A stretch of DNA of 40,401 nt from Clostridiales bacterium (GCA_012517815.1 JAAYUF010000134.1:1-40401), one strand, 5' to 3'. Positions 14,896 to 23,305 are shown, numbered from the stretch's first letter. Numbers and translations are program-made. The notes: a model not told the origin generated them from the sequence alone.

Positions 14896-15897
14896 ATGAA
14901 CAAACGGATCTTGGCGTTGGTGCTGTGCCTGTGCTTGTGCGCGGCGGTTATGACTACCGCTTCGGCGGCAAAAGTCATCAAGCTGAATACCAGCTGGGGC
15001 GAAAACAGCTCCGTTCAGAAGGCCGCGCTGCGCTTTGGCGAGCTGCTCAGCGAGCAGTCCGGCGGCGCTTACGAAGTGCGCGTTTACCCGAGCAACCAGC
15101 TTGCTTCCGGCAACCAGCAAACCGCGGTGGAAATGGTCCAGTCCGGCGATATCGAAATGTCCATGTTCGGCATGACGGTCCTGTCTTTCCTGGATGACCG
15201 CCTCGCGGTGGTCAACATGCCGTTCCTGATCAATTCCTATGACGATGCGGACAAGTACCTCTTCGATAAAAGCGCGGAAAGCCGCCTGGCGCTGGATTCG
15301 ATCCTCGCGGAAAACGGCATGGTCTCCGTCGCTTTCGGCGAGGCGGGCTTCCGCCAGATCACCAACAGCAAGCACGTGATCGCGTCCCCCGAGGATCTGA
15401 AGGGCCTGAAGATCCGCGTGCTGTCCACCTGCCCGATGTTCTTTGACCTGTACGGCCAGGGCGGCCTTGGCGCGGACGCTACCGCCATCAACATGAGCGA
15501 GGTGTTTACCGCGCTTCAGCAGGGCGTTGTCGACGGCCAGGAGAACGCTGTGGACACGGCCAAATCCTATCGCCTCAACGAAGTGCAGGATTACCTCACC
15601 TGCTGGAACGGCGTGTACGACGCGGTTGCCTTCGTGGCCAGCCCGGTCTTCTGGGATCAGGCGGGGGACGACGCCGCCATGATCCAGGCGTGCGCGGAGC
15701 AGGCCATGCAGGAGCAGATCGCTTCCTGCCGCGCTTCCGTGGAAAGCATCCTTGCGGAGTTCGCCCAGACCATGACGATTACCGAGCTTACGGACGAGCA
15801 GATCGCCGCATTCAAAACCGCGGTGGAGCCGGTGTATGATCTGTGGTTTGACAAGATCGGCGCCGATCTGCTTGCCAAATTCGGCTATGTCAGATAA
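14896..15897 (+). CDS. dctP: TRAP transporter substrate-binding protein (DctP family)
   Basis: This 333-residue exported protein has a signal peptide at residues 1-25 (MNKRILALVLCLCLCAAVM, then TTASAA). The mature part has the DctP pattern: IKLNTSWGENSSVQKAALRF at the start, then FGEAGFRQITNSKH with the conserved substrate-binding Arg, then DLKGLKIRV, and FTALQQGVVDGQENA. It binds an organic acid outside the membrane and delivers it to the DctQM permease. No lipobox cysteine is evident at the cleavage site. It is the first gene of the operon, with ACGGAGGA before the ATG. The substrate cannot be read from sequence. Confidence 0.95.
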   Translation: MNKRILALVLCLCLCAAVMTTASAAKVIKLNTSWGENSSVQKAALRFGELLSEQSGGAYEVRVYPSNQLASGNQQTAVEMVQSGDIEMSMFGMTVLSFLDDRLAVVNMPFLINSYDDADKYLFDKSAESRLALDSILAENGMVSVAFGEAGFRQITNSKHVIASPEDLKGLKIRVLSTCPMFFDLYGQGGLGADATAINMSEVFTALQQGVVDGQENAVDTAKSYRLNEVQDYLTCWNGVYDAVAFVASPVFWDQAGDDAAMIQACAEQAMQEQIASCRASVESILAEFAQTMTITELTDEQIAAFKTAVEPVYDLWFDKIGADLLAKFGYVR

Positions 15898-15906
15898 GGA
15901 TCGGCC

Positions 15907-16419
15907 ATGAAAAGGAAATTGCTGTTCCTGCTGGATCACGCAGAGGAGATCGTGCTGGTACCCGGTTTTGCCATCATGCTCCTGATTGGCTTTTGCAACG
16001 TGCTCAGCCGGTTCATCCTGCATCAGTCATGGTCCTTTACCGAAGAGATGTGCGTGATGATGTTCGTCTACGTCACTTTCTTTGGCGCATCCGTAGCGGT
16101 AAAGCGCAAAGCCCACCTGGGCTTTACGCTTTACCTGGATAAATCCAGGGGCATGACAAGGATCGTTCTGGATACGTTCATTATGCTCGCGGTGGTTCTG
16201 TTCCTGGTGCTGATGGTCGTTTACGGCGTCAAGGTCTGCCAGAATCAGCTGAAATACAAGGCTGTAACGGCGGCGCTGAGGATTTCCACGGCCTATGCAA
16301 GCGCCAGCGTGCCGATCGGCGGCGCCTGTATCCTGCTTCGGATTATCCAGATGTACGTCCGGGACATCCGGGCGGACATCAGGGAGTATCATGCGTTAAA
16401 GGAGCGTAAGAAGGTATGA
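15907..16419 (+). CDS. dctQ: TRAP transporter small permease (DctQ)
   Basis: This 170-residue membrane protein has four predicted helices, including VPGFAIMLLIGFCNVLSRF, CVMMFVYVTFFGASVAV and FIMLAVVLFLVLMVVYGV. The motif SWSFTEEMCVMMFVYVTFFG is typical of DctQ. It forms a sodium-driven complex with DctM. The stop overlaps the dctM start by 4 bases. Confidence 0.93.
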   Translation: MKRKLLFLLDHAEEIVLVPGFAIMLLIGFCNVLSRFILHQSWSFTEEMCVMMFVYVTFFGASVAVKRKAHLGFTLYLDKSRGMTRIVLDTFIMLAVVLFLVLMVVYGVKVCQNQLKYKAVTAALRISTAYASASVPIGGACILLRIIQMYVRDIRADIREYHALKERKKV

Positions 16420-17696
16420 TGCTGTTTATCCTGTTCTTTCTGCTGCTCCTGATCGGCATGCCCATTGCGTTCTGCCTCGGCCTTTCCTCCATCGTCGCGC
16501 TGGTGAAGGACGGCTTTTCGCTGACGGTTTTCTCCAGCACCATGTTCAGCGGCACGGCCAAGTTCAGCCTGCTGGCCATCCCCTTTTTCATCCTGACGGG
16601 CGTCATCATGGAAAAGGCGGGCATTTCCAAACGTCTGGTCAACTTCGCCAAGGCGATGGCGGGGCACATCTTCGGCGGTCTGGCGGTGGTAACGGTTGTG
16701 GTTTGCTGCTTCTTCGCCGCCATTTCAGGCTCCGGCCCCGCAACGGTTTCGGCGCTGGCGCCCATCCTGCTTCCGGCCATGAAAGACGCGGGATATGACG
16801 ACGACTGGTCGGCAGCCCTGATCGCCAACGGCGGAAACGTCGGCATCATCATTCCCCCAAGCGTCATCTTCGTTATCTACGGCGTCATTGCGGAAGTATC
16901 CATCAGCGATCTGTTCATCGCGGGTATCATCCCCGGGATCCTGTTCGGGTTGTTCCTGGCAACGGCCGCGCTGCTCTCGCTCAAGCGCAAGGAAAAGCGC
17001 TCCGGCAAGCTGGTGCGGCTCCCCAAGGCCAGCCGGGCGGAACGCATCAAGTCCTTCAAGGAAGCCTCCTGGGGTCTGCTGACGCCGGTCATCATTCTGG
17101 GCGGCATCTACAGCGGGATCTTCACCCCCACGGAATCGGCCGCCGTGGCCGCCGTGTATGGCCTGATCGTGGGCATCTTCATCTATAAGGAGATCAAGCC
17201 CAAAGACCTGTGGGCGGTCTTCCGGGATGCGGGCGTTTCCACCGCGACGGTCATGTTCATCGTTGCGACGGCCAGCGTGTTTGCCTATGTGCTTACCACC
17301 AACGGCATTCCGCAGATGCTTTCCGGCGCGATAATCGCCATGACGGACAGCAAGGTGCTGCTGTTGCTGCTGATGAACCTCATCCTGCTCTTTGCGGGGT
17401 GTTTCCTGGACAGCGGCTCGGCAAACTATATCTTCATCCCCATTCTGTTGCCGATTGTGAAGTATATCGGCTATGATCCGCTGGTTTTCGGCGTGGTGGC
17501 GACGGTCAACCTGGCAATCGGCATGGCTACGCCGCCCGTTGGGCTGGACCTCTACGTGGCCTGCAACGTGTCCGGCGTCAAGCTGAAGGATATCTCGGTG
17601 CAGACATTTCGGTTTGTGGGCGCGAGCGTGATCTGTTTGATGCTTCTTACCTACCTGCCGCAGATCTCGCTTTTCCTGCCCAATTTGCTGAAATGA
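16416..17696 (+). CDS. dctM: TRAP transporter large permease (DctM)
   Basis: This 426-residue protein has about twelve helices. It carries the DctM signatures GMPIAFCLGLSS near the N-terminus, FAAISGSGPATVSALAPILLP near residue 105 and NLAIGMATPPVGLDLYV near residue 370. It is the ion-coupled channel subunit and pairs with DctQ and DctP. Its length matches the family. It is followed by the OsmC gene after about 22 bases. Confidence 0.95.
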   Translation: MMLFILFFLLLLIGMPIAFCLGLSSIVALVKDGFSLTVFSSTMFSGTAKFSLLAIPFFILTGVIMEKAGISKRLVNFAKAMAGHIFGGLAVVTVVVCCFFAAISGSGPATVSALAPILLPAMKDAGYDDDWSAALIANGGNVGIIIPPSVIFVIYGVIAEVSISDLFIAGIIPGILFGLFLATAALLSLKRKEKRSGKLVRLPKASRAERIKSFKEASWGLLTPVIILGGIYSGIFTPTESAAVAAVYGLIVGIFIYKEIKPKDLWAVFRDAGVSTATVMFIVATASVFAYVLTTNGIPQMLSGAIIAMTDSKVLLLLLMNLILLFAGCFLDSGSANYIFIPILLPIVKYIGYDPLVFGVVATVNLAIGMATPPVGLDLYVACNVSGVKLKDISVQTFRFVGASVICLMLLTYLPQISLFLPNLLK

Positions 17697-17718
17697 ATCC
17701 GGTGAAAAGGAGAATGGT

Positions 17719-18165
17719 ATGGCAGACAAAACCTACAAGGTGACGGCAACGAAGGGAGAAAGCGCCGTTGTCACCGTACAGGCCAGAAACCACAGCATCG
17801 TCATCGACGAACCGGCGGGGCAGGGCGGTACCGACATGGGGATGAACCCCGTGGAGCTGCTGTTGTCCAGCATCGCTTCCTGTCTGGCGCTTACGCTGAG
17901 CATCTACTCCGAAGCGATGGGCGTGAAAGCGCAGAACATCGAAATCGGCGTGGAAGGGCTCATCGATTCCGCCGGGATGAAGGGCAGCCGCAAGGCGAGC
18001 CCCGGCCTCAAGAAAATTCAGGTCACCGTCAACGCGCAAAGCAACGTGGAACCGGAGACATTCCAGCAGGTGGTTGACCTTGTGCTGCTGCGGTGCCCGG
18101 TGGAGGATTCCGTAGCGCACGGCGTTGCGTTTGAGGAACCCATCGTCAACATCCGGCAAATCTGA
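17719..18165 (+). CDS. OsmC/Ohr-family thiol peroxidase
   Basis: This 148-residue protein keeps both redox cysteines of the family: Cys55 in SSIASCLALTLS and Cys126 in LLRCPVEDSV. GMNPVELLLSSIASC is the helix that places the peroxidatic cysteine. OsmC and Ohr enzymes reduce organic or hydrogen peroxides, and Ohr in other bacteria is known to take electrons from lipoylated proteins kept reduced by dihydrolipoyl dehydrogenase. Both such partners are encoded downstream in this operon. A ribosome binding site AAAGGAG precedes the ATG. A role other than peroxide removal, using the same fold, is possible. Confidence 0.9.
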   Translation: MADKTYKVTATKGESAVVTVQARNHSIVIDEPAGQGGTDMGMNPVELLLSSIASCLALTLSIYSEAMGVKAQNIEIGVEGLIDSAGMKGSRKASPGLKKIQVTVNAQSNVEPETFQQVVDLVLLRCPVEDSVAHGVAFEEPIVNIRQI

Positions 18166-18199
18166 CGGCGCAAAGCGAACAACTAAGGAGGACATGGAT

Positions 18200-18583
18200 A
18201 TGGCTGTTCAAAAACCCCTTCACGGATCGATCGTCGATCTGCCCAACGCGCCCGGCGCATTCTTCAAAGGGGCCACCAAGAAGGTCGTGTTTGGACCCAC
18301 GCATTTCTGGGACGACTATGTCATGCGCGCGTGGATCCTGGAGCCCGGCGCGGGAGAAGACCATACGCACCATCACGAGTGGCCGCACTGGGTGGTTTGC
18401 CTGCAGGGCGTATGCGGCAACGTGATTGACAACGATACCTTCGATATGGCCGCGGGCGACTGGATGTTCATCCCCGGCGACGCCGAACACCGCTTTTGGA
18501 ACAAGTCCGATACAGAAACCTGCACCGTGCTGTGCATCGTCCCCCCCGAAGGAGATATCGCCATCGGCGGCTACGGCTGCTGA
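18200..18583 (+). CDS. Small cupin-domain protein
   Basis: This 127-residue protein starts at the second of two close ATGs, because AAGGAGG lies 8 bases before it and only 2 before the first. The single cupin barrel has metal ligands in GAGEDHTHHHEWPHWVVCLQ (His55-His58, Glu60) and a late His in IPGDAEHRFWN. Family members are enzymes or sensors acting on small acids or thiols. In this operon it could act on the transported substrate or its sulphur or peroxide derivative. I cannot assign a reaction. Confidence 0.85.
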   Translation: MAVQKPLHGSIVDLPNAPGAFFKGATKKVVFGPTHFWDDYVMRAWILEPGAGEDHTHHHEWPHWVVCLQGVCGNVIDNDTFDMAAGDWMFIPGDAEHRFWNKSDTETCTVLCIVPPEGDIAIGGYGC

Positions 18584-18609
18584 CCGATACGCGGGCTGAG
18601 GAGCGGAAC

Positions 18610-19005
18610 ATGACGGAACACACGGTGCTGGACGGCTACTTCTACACCAAGGACGACACATGGGTAAGGAAAACCGAAACGGGCAGCATCCGGTTTGGCA
18701 TTACGGACTATGCGCAGCAGAAGCTGAAACGGATCGAATACCTGAGCCTCCCGGACGTGGGGGAAAAGGTCGGGCAGTTTGAGGCGCTAGGCGAGATCGA
18801 GTCGATGAAGGCCGTTTCGGAATTGATTTCCCCGCTGACCGGCCAAGTGAAGGCGGTAAACGGCCAGGCGACGGATACGCCGTCGCTGGTCAACCAGCGG
18901 CCTTTCGAAACCGGCTGGCTTCTTGAGCTGGACTGCGAGGATTTTGGGGCTCAGACGCGTGCCTTGATGGACGCGGCTGCGTACCGGGCCTATCGCGGCC
19001 AATGA
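18610..19005 (+). CDS. Stand-alone lipoyl H-protein (GcvH-like)
   Basis: This 131-residue protein has the H-protein fold: TKDDTWVRKTETGSIRFGIT at the start, then GITDYAQQKLKRIEYLSLPD. The lipoylation site is Lys67 in GEIESMKAVSEL, and SPLTGQVKAVN follows. Length and motif match glycine cleavage H-protein, but no gcvT or gcvP is near. The neighbours are an OsmC peroxidase and dihydrolipoyl dehydrogenase, so it may carry electrons instead of aminomethyl groups. Similar stand-alone lipoyl carriers serve sulphur oxidation in other bacteria. The choice between these roles is inference. Confidence 0.9.
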   Translation: MTEHTVLDGYFYTKDDTWVRKTETGSIRFGITDYAQQKLKRIEYLSLPDVGEKVGQFEALGEIESMKAVSELISPLTGQVKAVNGQATDTPSLVNQRPFETGWLLELDCEDFGAQTRALMDAAAYRAYRGQ

Positions 19006-19014
19006 CCGGGGCCC

Positions 19015-19045
19015 GGAGCGCAGCGGCGGTTTGCCGCTGCGCTCC
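19015..19045 (+). other. Strong intercistronic hairpin without U-run
   Basis: GGAGCGCAGCGGC and GCCGCTGCGCTCC pair perfectly over 13 bp around the loop GGTTT. A second inverted repeat (CGGGCCGC with GCGGCCCG, about 19055-19092) follows. Neither has a T-run, so they are more likely mRNA stability or attenuation elements between the H-protein and dehydrogenase genes than terminators. Confidence 0.5.
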
Positions 19046-19150
19046 GCTTGCTGAAACGGGCCGCGTACGCCCCTGCCCGTATGCGGCCCGGCATAGCGCA
19101 GCCAGCGTGAACAGGCTGCGGCAGGGATTTTTAATCAACGGAGGAACGCG

Positions 19151-20548
19151 ATGGTATACGATCTTGTCATCATCGGCGCGGGGCCCGGCGGGTATGAAGC
19201 CGCGCTGCGCGCCGCCCGCCTGGGCCTGAATACGGCGCTCGTGGAAAAACTGGACGTGGGCGGAACCTGCCTGAACCGGGGCTGCATTCCCGCCAAGGCG
19301 CTGCTGCACGCGGCGGACATGCTCAATGAAATCCGGGAGAGCCGGGCGTACGGCGTGGATGCCGGAGAACCGGCGTTTGACATCCAGGCGATCTATCAAA
19401 AAAAGGCGGCCGTAACGCAAGCCCTGCGCGGCCATGTGGAAACGGCGCTGGAAACCGCCGGCGTCGCGCTGTTTCGGGGGACGGCCAAAATCCTTGCGCC
19501 GGGGCGCACCCAGGTAACGGGCGCGGCGGGCGCGCAGACGCTGGCGTCAAACAGGATCATCGTCGCCTGCGGGGCCAGGCCCGCGCGGCCGCCCATCCCG
19601 GGGCTGGAGCTGGAACGCGTCGTCACCTCCGACGAGCTGCTGGCGGGGCTTGCGCAAGCGCCGAAAACGATGGTCATCATGGGCGGCGGCGTCATCGGCG
19701 TGGAGCTGGCGGAATTCTTCGCCAGCCTCGGCTGCGCCGTTACAATTCTGGAAGGCATGGGCCGCCTGCTGCCCAGTCTGGATCAGGATCTGGGGCTGGG
19801 GCTGGCGCAGCGCTTTCAGCAAAAGGGTATGGCCGTGATCACCGGCGCGATGGTGAGCGGCGTGCAAAAGACGGAGAACGGATTGCGCGTGCGGTACGAG
19901 CGAAAAGGGAAGCCGGGCGAAGCGTCCGGCGAAACGGTGCTGTGCGCCATCGGCCGCGTACCCGCGCCGGACGGCGTGTTTGCCCCGGACCTTGCGCCCG
20001 CTATGGACCGCCGCCGAATCGCGGTAAACGAGCGGTATGAAACCAGCATCCCGGGTATCTACGCCGTCGGAGATGTTTCCGCCGGCATCCAGCTGGCGCA
20101 TGTGGCGGCCGCGCAGGGCCGAAGCTGCGTGGAGAGGATTGCCGGGCTGGAGCCTGCCGCGGACGAGCGCTGCGTGCCCAGCGGCATCTATTGCACGCCG
20201 GAAATCAGCTGCGTGGGCCTTACGGCGGAGCAGGCAAGGGCAAACGGCGTGGAAGCGGTCAGCGCGAAGGCGATCATGACCGGCAACGGCAGAAACGTAA
20301 TCCAGGGCGGCGGACGCGCGTTTGTCAAGCTGGTGGCGGATGCGCAAAGCCATCGGCTGATTGGCGCGCAGCTCATGTGCCCGCGCGCAACGGATATGAT
20401 CAGCCAGTACACGCAGGCCATCGTAAACGGTTTGACGGTAGAGCAGATGCTTCGGGCCATCCGCCCGCACCCCACGTTTGACGAGGGCGCGCTGGAAGCC
20501 CTTTACGGGCTCAAACGCAAAGTTAGCCGCCAAGAAGCGGCCTGTTGA
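19151..20548 (+). CDS. lpdA: Dihydrolipoyl dehydrogenase
   Basis: This 465-residue flavoprotein has the FAD Rossmann motif IIGAGPGGYEAALRAARLG (residues 7-25), the redox pair Cys40/Cys45 in GGTCLNRGCIPAKALL, a second Rossmann motif MGGGVIGVELAEFFASLG, the FAD motif YAVGDVS and the C-terminal HPTFDEGALEAL with catalytic His and Glu. It reoxidises or reduces lipoyl groups with NAD(H). No E1 or E2 subunits are nearby; the lipoyl partner here is the H-protein just upstream. GGAGG precedes the ATG by about 7 bases. It is the last gene of the operon. Confidence 0.96.
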   Translation: MVYDLVIIGAGPGGYEAALRAARLGLNTALVEKLDVGGTCLNRGCIPAKALLHAADMLNEIRESRAYGVDAGEPAFDIQAIYQKKAAVTQALRGHVETALETAGVALFRGTAKILAPGRTQVTGAAGAQTLASNRIIVACGARPARPPIPGLELERVVTSDELLAGLAQAPKTMVIMGGGVIGVELAEFFASLGCAVTILEGMGRLLPSLDQDLGLGLAQRFQQKGMAVITGAMVSGVQKTENGLRVRYERKGKPGEASGETVLCAIGRVPAPDGVFAPDLAPAMDRRRIAVNERYETSIPGIYAVGDVSAGIQLAHVAAAQGRSCVERIAGLEPAADERCVPSGIYCTPEISCVGLTAEQARANGVEAVSAKAIMTGNGRNVIQGGGRAFVKLVADAQSHRLIGAQLMCPRATDMISQYTQAIVNGLTVEQMLRAIRPHPTFDEGALEALYGLKRKVSRQEAAC

Positions 20549-20581
20549 TCAAAGGGGATCGGGGATCACGTTTCCCCGGAG

Positions 20582-20615
20582 CGTTCCGGCAGGATCTGGC
20601 CGGGACGTTTTTTTT
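20582..20615 (+). terminator. Terminator of the TRAP/OsmC/lipoyl operon
   Basis: CGTTCCGGC pairs with GCCGGGACG (one G-U) around an 8-base loop and is followed by eight T residues. It is 33 bases after the dehydrogenase stop. Confidence 0.9.
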
Positions 20616-20973
20616 GCTTTGCCGTAAGGGAGGACCGAGGCCGGCGGGACGGCGGCCGTGGCGTGAACCGTTCCCATGCCGGCACAGGGGCGCGCCGACA
20701 GACGGCCGTGCAACGGACCGACCATCCGCTATCGCCAAACGGCAGGTGCCGAAACGTTCCTTCGCCGGCTTGTTCCGGCTTTCAGTCGGCGTTGATCACG
20801 TCCGCGGTGTTTGGGTTGCGCTGTGGCCCGGCTACGGTTTCCCCGCGGGGCTGCCGCAAGGCGCCCGCGCGGCATTTTTGCGGGATAAGGAGCGCGGGCG
20901 AAGGCGTAGCGCGGCAACGGCGAGCCTTCGCGGCGAAATCGCGGGAGAAGCGCGCCGTGGGGGGCGGAAGGCG
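20616..20973. other. Convergent intergenic region, no gene seen
   Basis: This G+C-rich stretch lies between the operon terminator and the 3' end of the minus-strand aldolase gene. Frames here are Arg/Ala-rich without domains. A GCGAAGGC/GCCTTCGC inverted repeat at 20898-20931 could help end the minus-strand transcript, but it lacks a T-run. Confidence 0.45.
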
Positions 20974-21909
20974 CTACCGCTTTGAGCCCGTAACGGCCGT
21001 TTGGGGCGCCGCGTTCTTCCTTCCCAGGCCTGCGCTCATCTGCTCCGCAATCCGGTTGCGCGCCATATTCACCTGCCGCTTTGCGACAAGCTGATGATAC
21101 CGTCTGGTCATGGGGATATTGTGATAGGCTTCCGCCACAAGCTTATAGCCGAGCGGGAACGGCAACGCATCGGCGGTCTGCAGCAGCGGCATCATGCGCT
21201 GCTGGTTTGCTGACGCTTCCCGCAGGTTGCCTTCGGCATAAGACCGATACACTTCCGTTACCAGTTCCGGAGCGGCGGCGGCAAAAGCCGTCATGCTCCC
21301 GTCCACCCCCGCCGACAGCGCGGGTAGCAGGCAATCGTCCGTTCCCGTATAAACCAGAAAATCTTCGCGAACCGCATGCAGCTGGCACAGGTGGGCGATG
21401 CGTTTCATGTTGGCGGAGGAATCCTTGATGCCCATGATATTGGGCATGCGCATCAGCTTTTCAGCGGTTTCCATGGAAATGCCGCTGGTGAAAAACGGAA
21501 CATGGTATAAAATGACCGGCAAGGGCGAAGCCTGCGCCAGTTCCCGGTAGAACGCGAAGACCTCCTCCTGCGTCAGCGGGTAATAGTACGGCGGGCACGC
21601 GACGCAGGCGTCATACCCCAACTCTCCCGCCATGCAGGCATAGTCCATCGATCCGCGCAGGTTGGGGGAACAGGCCCCGGCGATCAGCGTTTTGCCGGAG
21701 CCGATTCCTTCCTTTGTCGCCTGGCAGATCGCGCGCTGTTCGCTCCTGGACAGGTGCGGGAACTCGCCGGTTGAGGCGCAGGGGAATACGCCCGTGATGC
21801 GGCTGCCCGCAAGCAGCGCCGCCTGTTTGCGAACCGCGCCCAAATCGATGCTCCAGTCCGAATCAAACGGGGTTACGGTAACGCCGATCGCGCCGCGAAA
21901 ATCCTTCAT
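20974..21909 (-). CDS. DapA-family aldolase/dehydratase
   Basis: This 311-residue TIM-barrel protein is of the dihydrodipicolinate synthase/N-acetylneuraminate lyase family. The Schiff-base lysine is Lys162 in IMGIKDSSA, the catalytic Tyr is Tyr135 in LYHVPFF, and the substrate loop is PCASTGEF where most relatives have GTTGE. The last ~15 residues are an unstructured extension. True DapA is unlikely, because the gene opens a sugar-use locus holding an acid-sugar dehydratase and a sugar dehydrogenase. A 2-keto-3-deoxy-aldonate aldolase or dehydratase is the best guess. It is divergent from the PHP/GH27 operon. Confidence 0.9.
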   Translation of the reverse strand: MKDFRGAIGVTVTPFDSDWSIDLGAVRKQAALLAGSRITGVFPCASTGEFPHLSRSEQRAICQATKEGIGSGKTLIAGACSPNLRGSMDYACMAGELGYDACVACPPYYYPLTQEEVFAFYRELAQASPLPVILYHVPFFTSGISMETAEKLMRMPNIMGIKDSSANMKRIAHLCQLHAVREDFLVYTGTDDCLLPALSAGVDGSMTAFAAAAPELVTEVYRSYAEGNLREASANQQRMMPLLQTADALPFPLGYKLVAEAYHNIPMTRRYHQLVAKRQVNMARNRIAEQMSAGLGRKNAAPQTAVTGSKR

Positions 21910-22068
21910 AGATCATTCATCCTGTCCCTTAGTATTTCTCCTTTCAGTATATCCATCCGGCGCCGCCTCACAAGCGTCAGTTTTCGACTTGAAACCGCCC
22001 CCGATCGTCCAATGCCGTGGTTCGTTACGGCAGTCGAAAATCGCCGATGGAATGTAAGAAACCCAACG

Positions 22069-22096
22069 TTGTTTTCCCCCATGGCCCCCCTATAAT
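22069..22096 (+). promoter_or_regulatory. Promoter of the PHP/GH27 operon
   Basis: TTGTTT (22069-22074) and a consensus TATAAT (22091-22096) are 16 bases apart, about 30 bases before the first start codon. Confidence 0.6.
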
Positions 22097-22126
22097 AGGG
22101 ATGCATGCCAACGGAGGTGATTCGGT

Positions 22127-22369
22127 TTGAAACGTCCCGTATGCGAAGGGCGCTTTGCGGTTTCCCGCTGCGCGGACTGCGGCCGTCCGCTCCGGCATGA
22201 TGAAATTGCGATTACCAGACGCCTGGTCGGCCGCGGCCTGCAGCGGTACTACTGCATCGCCTGCCTTTCCCGTCGGCTTGGCGTATCTCAGGCGGCCGTC
22301 GAGCTGAAAATCACCGAATACCGTGAAATGGGCTGCGCGTTATTCTGCCCGGCCAAAGCAGGTGAATGA
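22127..22369 (+). CDS. Small zinc-ribbon protein
   Basis: This 80-residue protein starts at TTG 22127 with GGAGG upstream. CADCGRPL (residues ~15-22) and YYCIACLSRRLGV (~41-53) give two CxxC pairs 26 residues apart, enough for one zinc ion. The rest is helical and basic. No larger family is recognised. Its stop is one base from the PHP gene start, so the two are co-translated; it may regulate or assist the sugar locus. Confidence 0.75.
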   Translation: MKRPVCEGRFAVSRCADCGRPLRHDEIAITRRLVGRGLQRYYCIACLSRRLGVSQAAVELKITEYREMGCALFCPAKAGE

Positions 22370-22370
22370 C

Positions 22371-23273
22371 ATGGAAATTTTCGCAAAGCACATGCCGTTT
22401 TTCAAGGGCAACCTGCACATGCACACCACCCGCAGCGACGGCGTTCTCTCGCCGGAGGCGGCGTGCGCGCTGTACCGGCAGCACGGCTACCGGTTCGTTT
22501 CCCTGACGGACCACGATACCGTCGGAGCGGACTCTCACTTTGAGGAAAACCTGCTGGTTCTTTCGGGCATCGAGCTGGCGTTTGAATTGCCCGCGGAAGA
22601 ACTGCACATCGTAGGCATCGGCGTCCCCGCCTCGCTGGAGCGGTCGCTGGATATCCGGCTGGGCCCTCAGGCGGCCATCGATACCATCGTTCAAAGCGGC
22701 GGGCGGGCGCTTTTGGCCCATCCGGCCTGGTCGCTGCTCACGCCCGGCACCATCTCCGGCCTGCGCGGCCTGAGCGGCGCGGAAATCTATAACTCCATGT
22801 CCACCGCGCCCCGCAACTGCCTGCGGGCGGATGCGTCCGCGGTGCTGGACGTCGCGGCGGCGCACGGGTGCGTGCTCCCGCTGTACGCCGCGGACGACGC
22901 GCATTTTTACGAAGGCGAGCACTGCAAGAGCTACATCATGGCCCAAATGCCCTCGCTGACCCAGGCTTCCCTGTGGGACGCGCTGGACGGCAGCCGTTTT
23001 TACGCATCGCAGGGCCCCGCTATTACTCGGCTCGCCGTTGAGGAGGATCAGATTCTGCTGGAATGCTCCCCCGTATCCTCCGTGATCTTCTACAGCAATC
23101 TATGTTGGGTCGGCGGCAGGTGCCGCACGGGCCGCAACCTGACGCAAAGCCGATATGATCTGCGCGGACAGCGGGGCGAAACCTTTGTGCGTTGCCAGAT
23201 CATGGACGAGCACGGCAGGAGCGCCTGGACAAACCCGATCATCATAGATCGGCCGTCCCGCCAAAACGCATGA
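22371..23273 (+). CDS. PHP-domain metal-dependent phosphoesterase-like protein
   Basis: This 300-residue protein has the four PHP motifs: GNLHMHTTRSDG near residue 14, FVSLTDHDTVG near 44, GRALLAHPAW near 110 and YAADDAHFYEG near 175. These His and Asp residues bind a metal cluster that hydrolyses phosphoesters. The C-terminal ~80 residues look like a beta domain (ITRLAVEEDQILLECSPVSS). PHP proteins of this size often sit in sugar-use loci and may act on cyclic or sugar phosphates. The substrate is unknown. The next gene, GH27, starts 32 bases later. Confidence 0.87.
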   Translation: MEIFAKHMPFFKGNLHMHTTRSDGVLSPEAACALYRQHGYRFVSLTDHDTVGADSHFEENLLVLSGIELAFELPAEELHIVGIGVPASLERSLDIRLGPQAAIDTIVQSGGRALLAHPAWSLLTPGTISGLRGLSGAEIYNSMSTAPRNCLRADASAVLDVAAAHGCVLPLYAADDAHFYEGEHCKSYIMAQMPSLTQASLWDALDGSRFYASQGPAITRLAVEEDQILLECSPVSSVIFYSNLCWVGGRCRTGRNLTQSRYDLRGQRGETFVRCQIMDEHGRSAWTNPIIIDRPSRQNA

Positions 23274-23305
23274 ACGGCCGCAACAAACGAAAGGAAAGAT
23301 AAACC

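Noticed and set aside
18610-20548. Part of a glycine cleavage system or a 2-oxoacid dehydrogenase operon
   Set aside because: No T- or P-protein and no E1/E2 subunits are present between 13 kb and 21 kb; the neighbours are a peroxidase, a cupin and a transporter.
20974-21909. Housekeeping dihydrodipicolinate synthase (dapA)
   Set aside because: The substrate loop is changed, lysine-pathway genes are absent and the neighbours are for sugar use.
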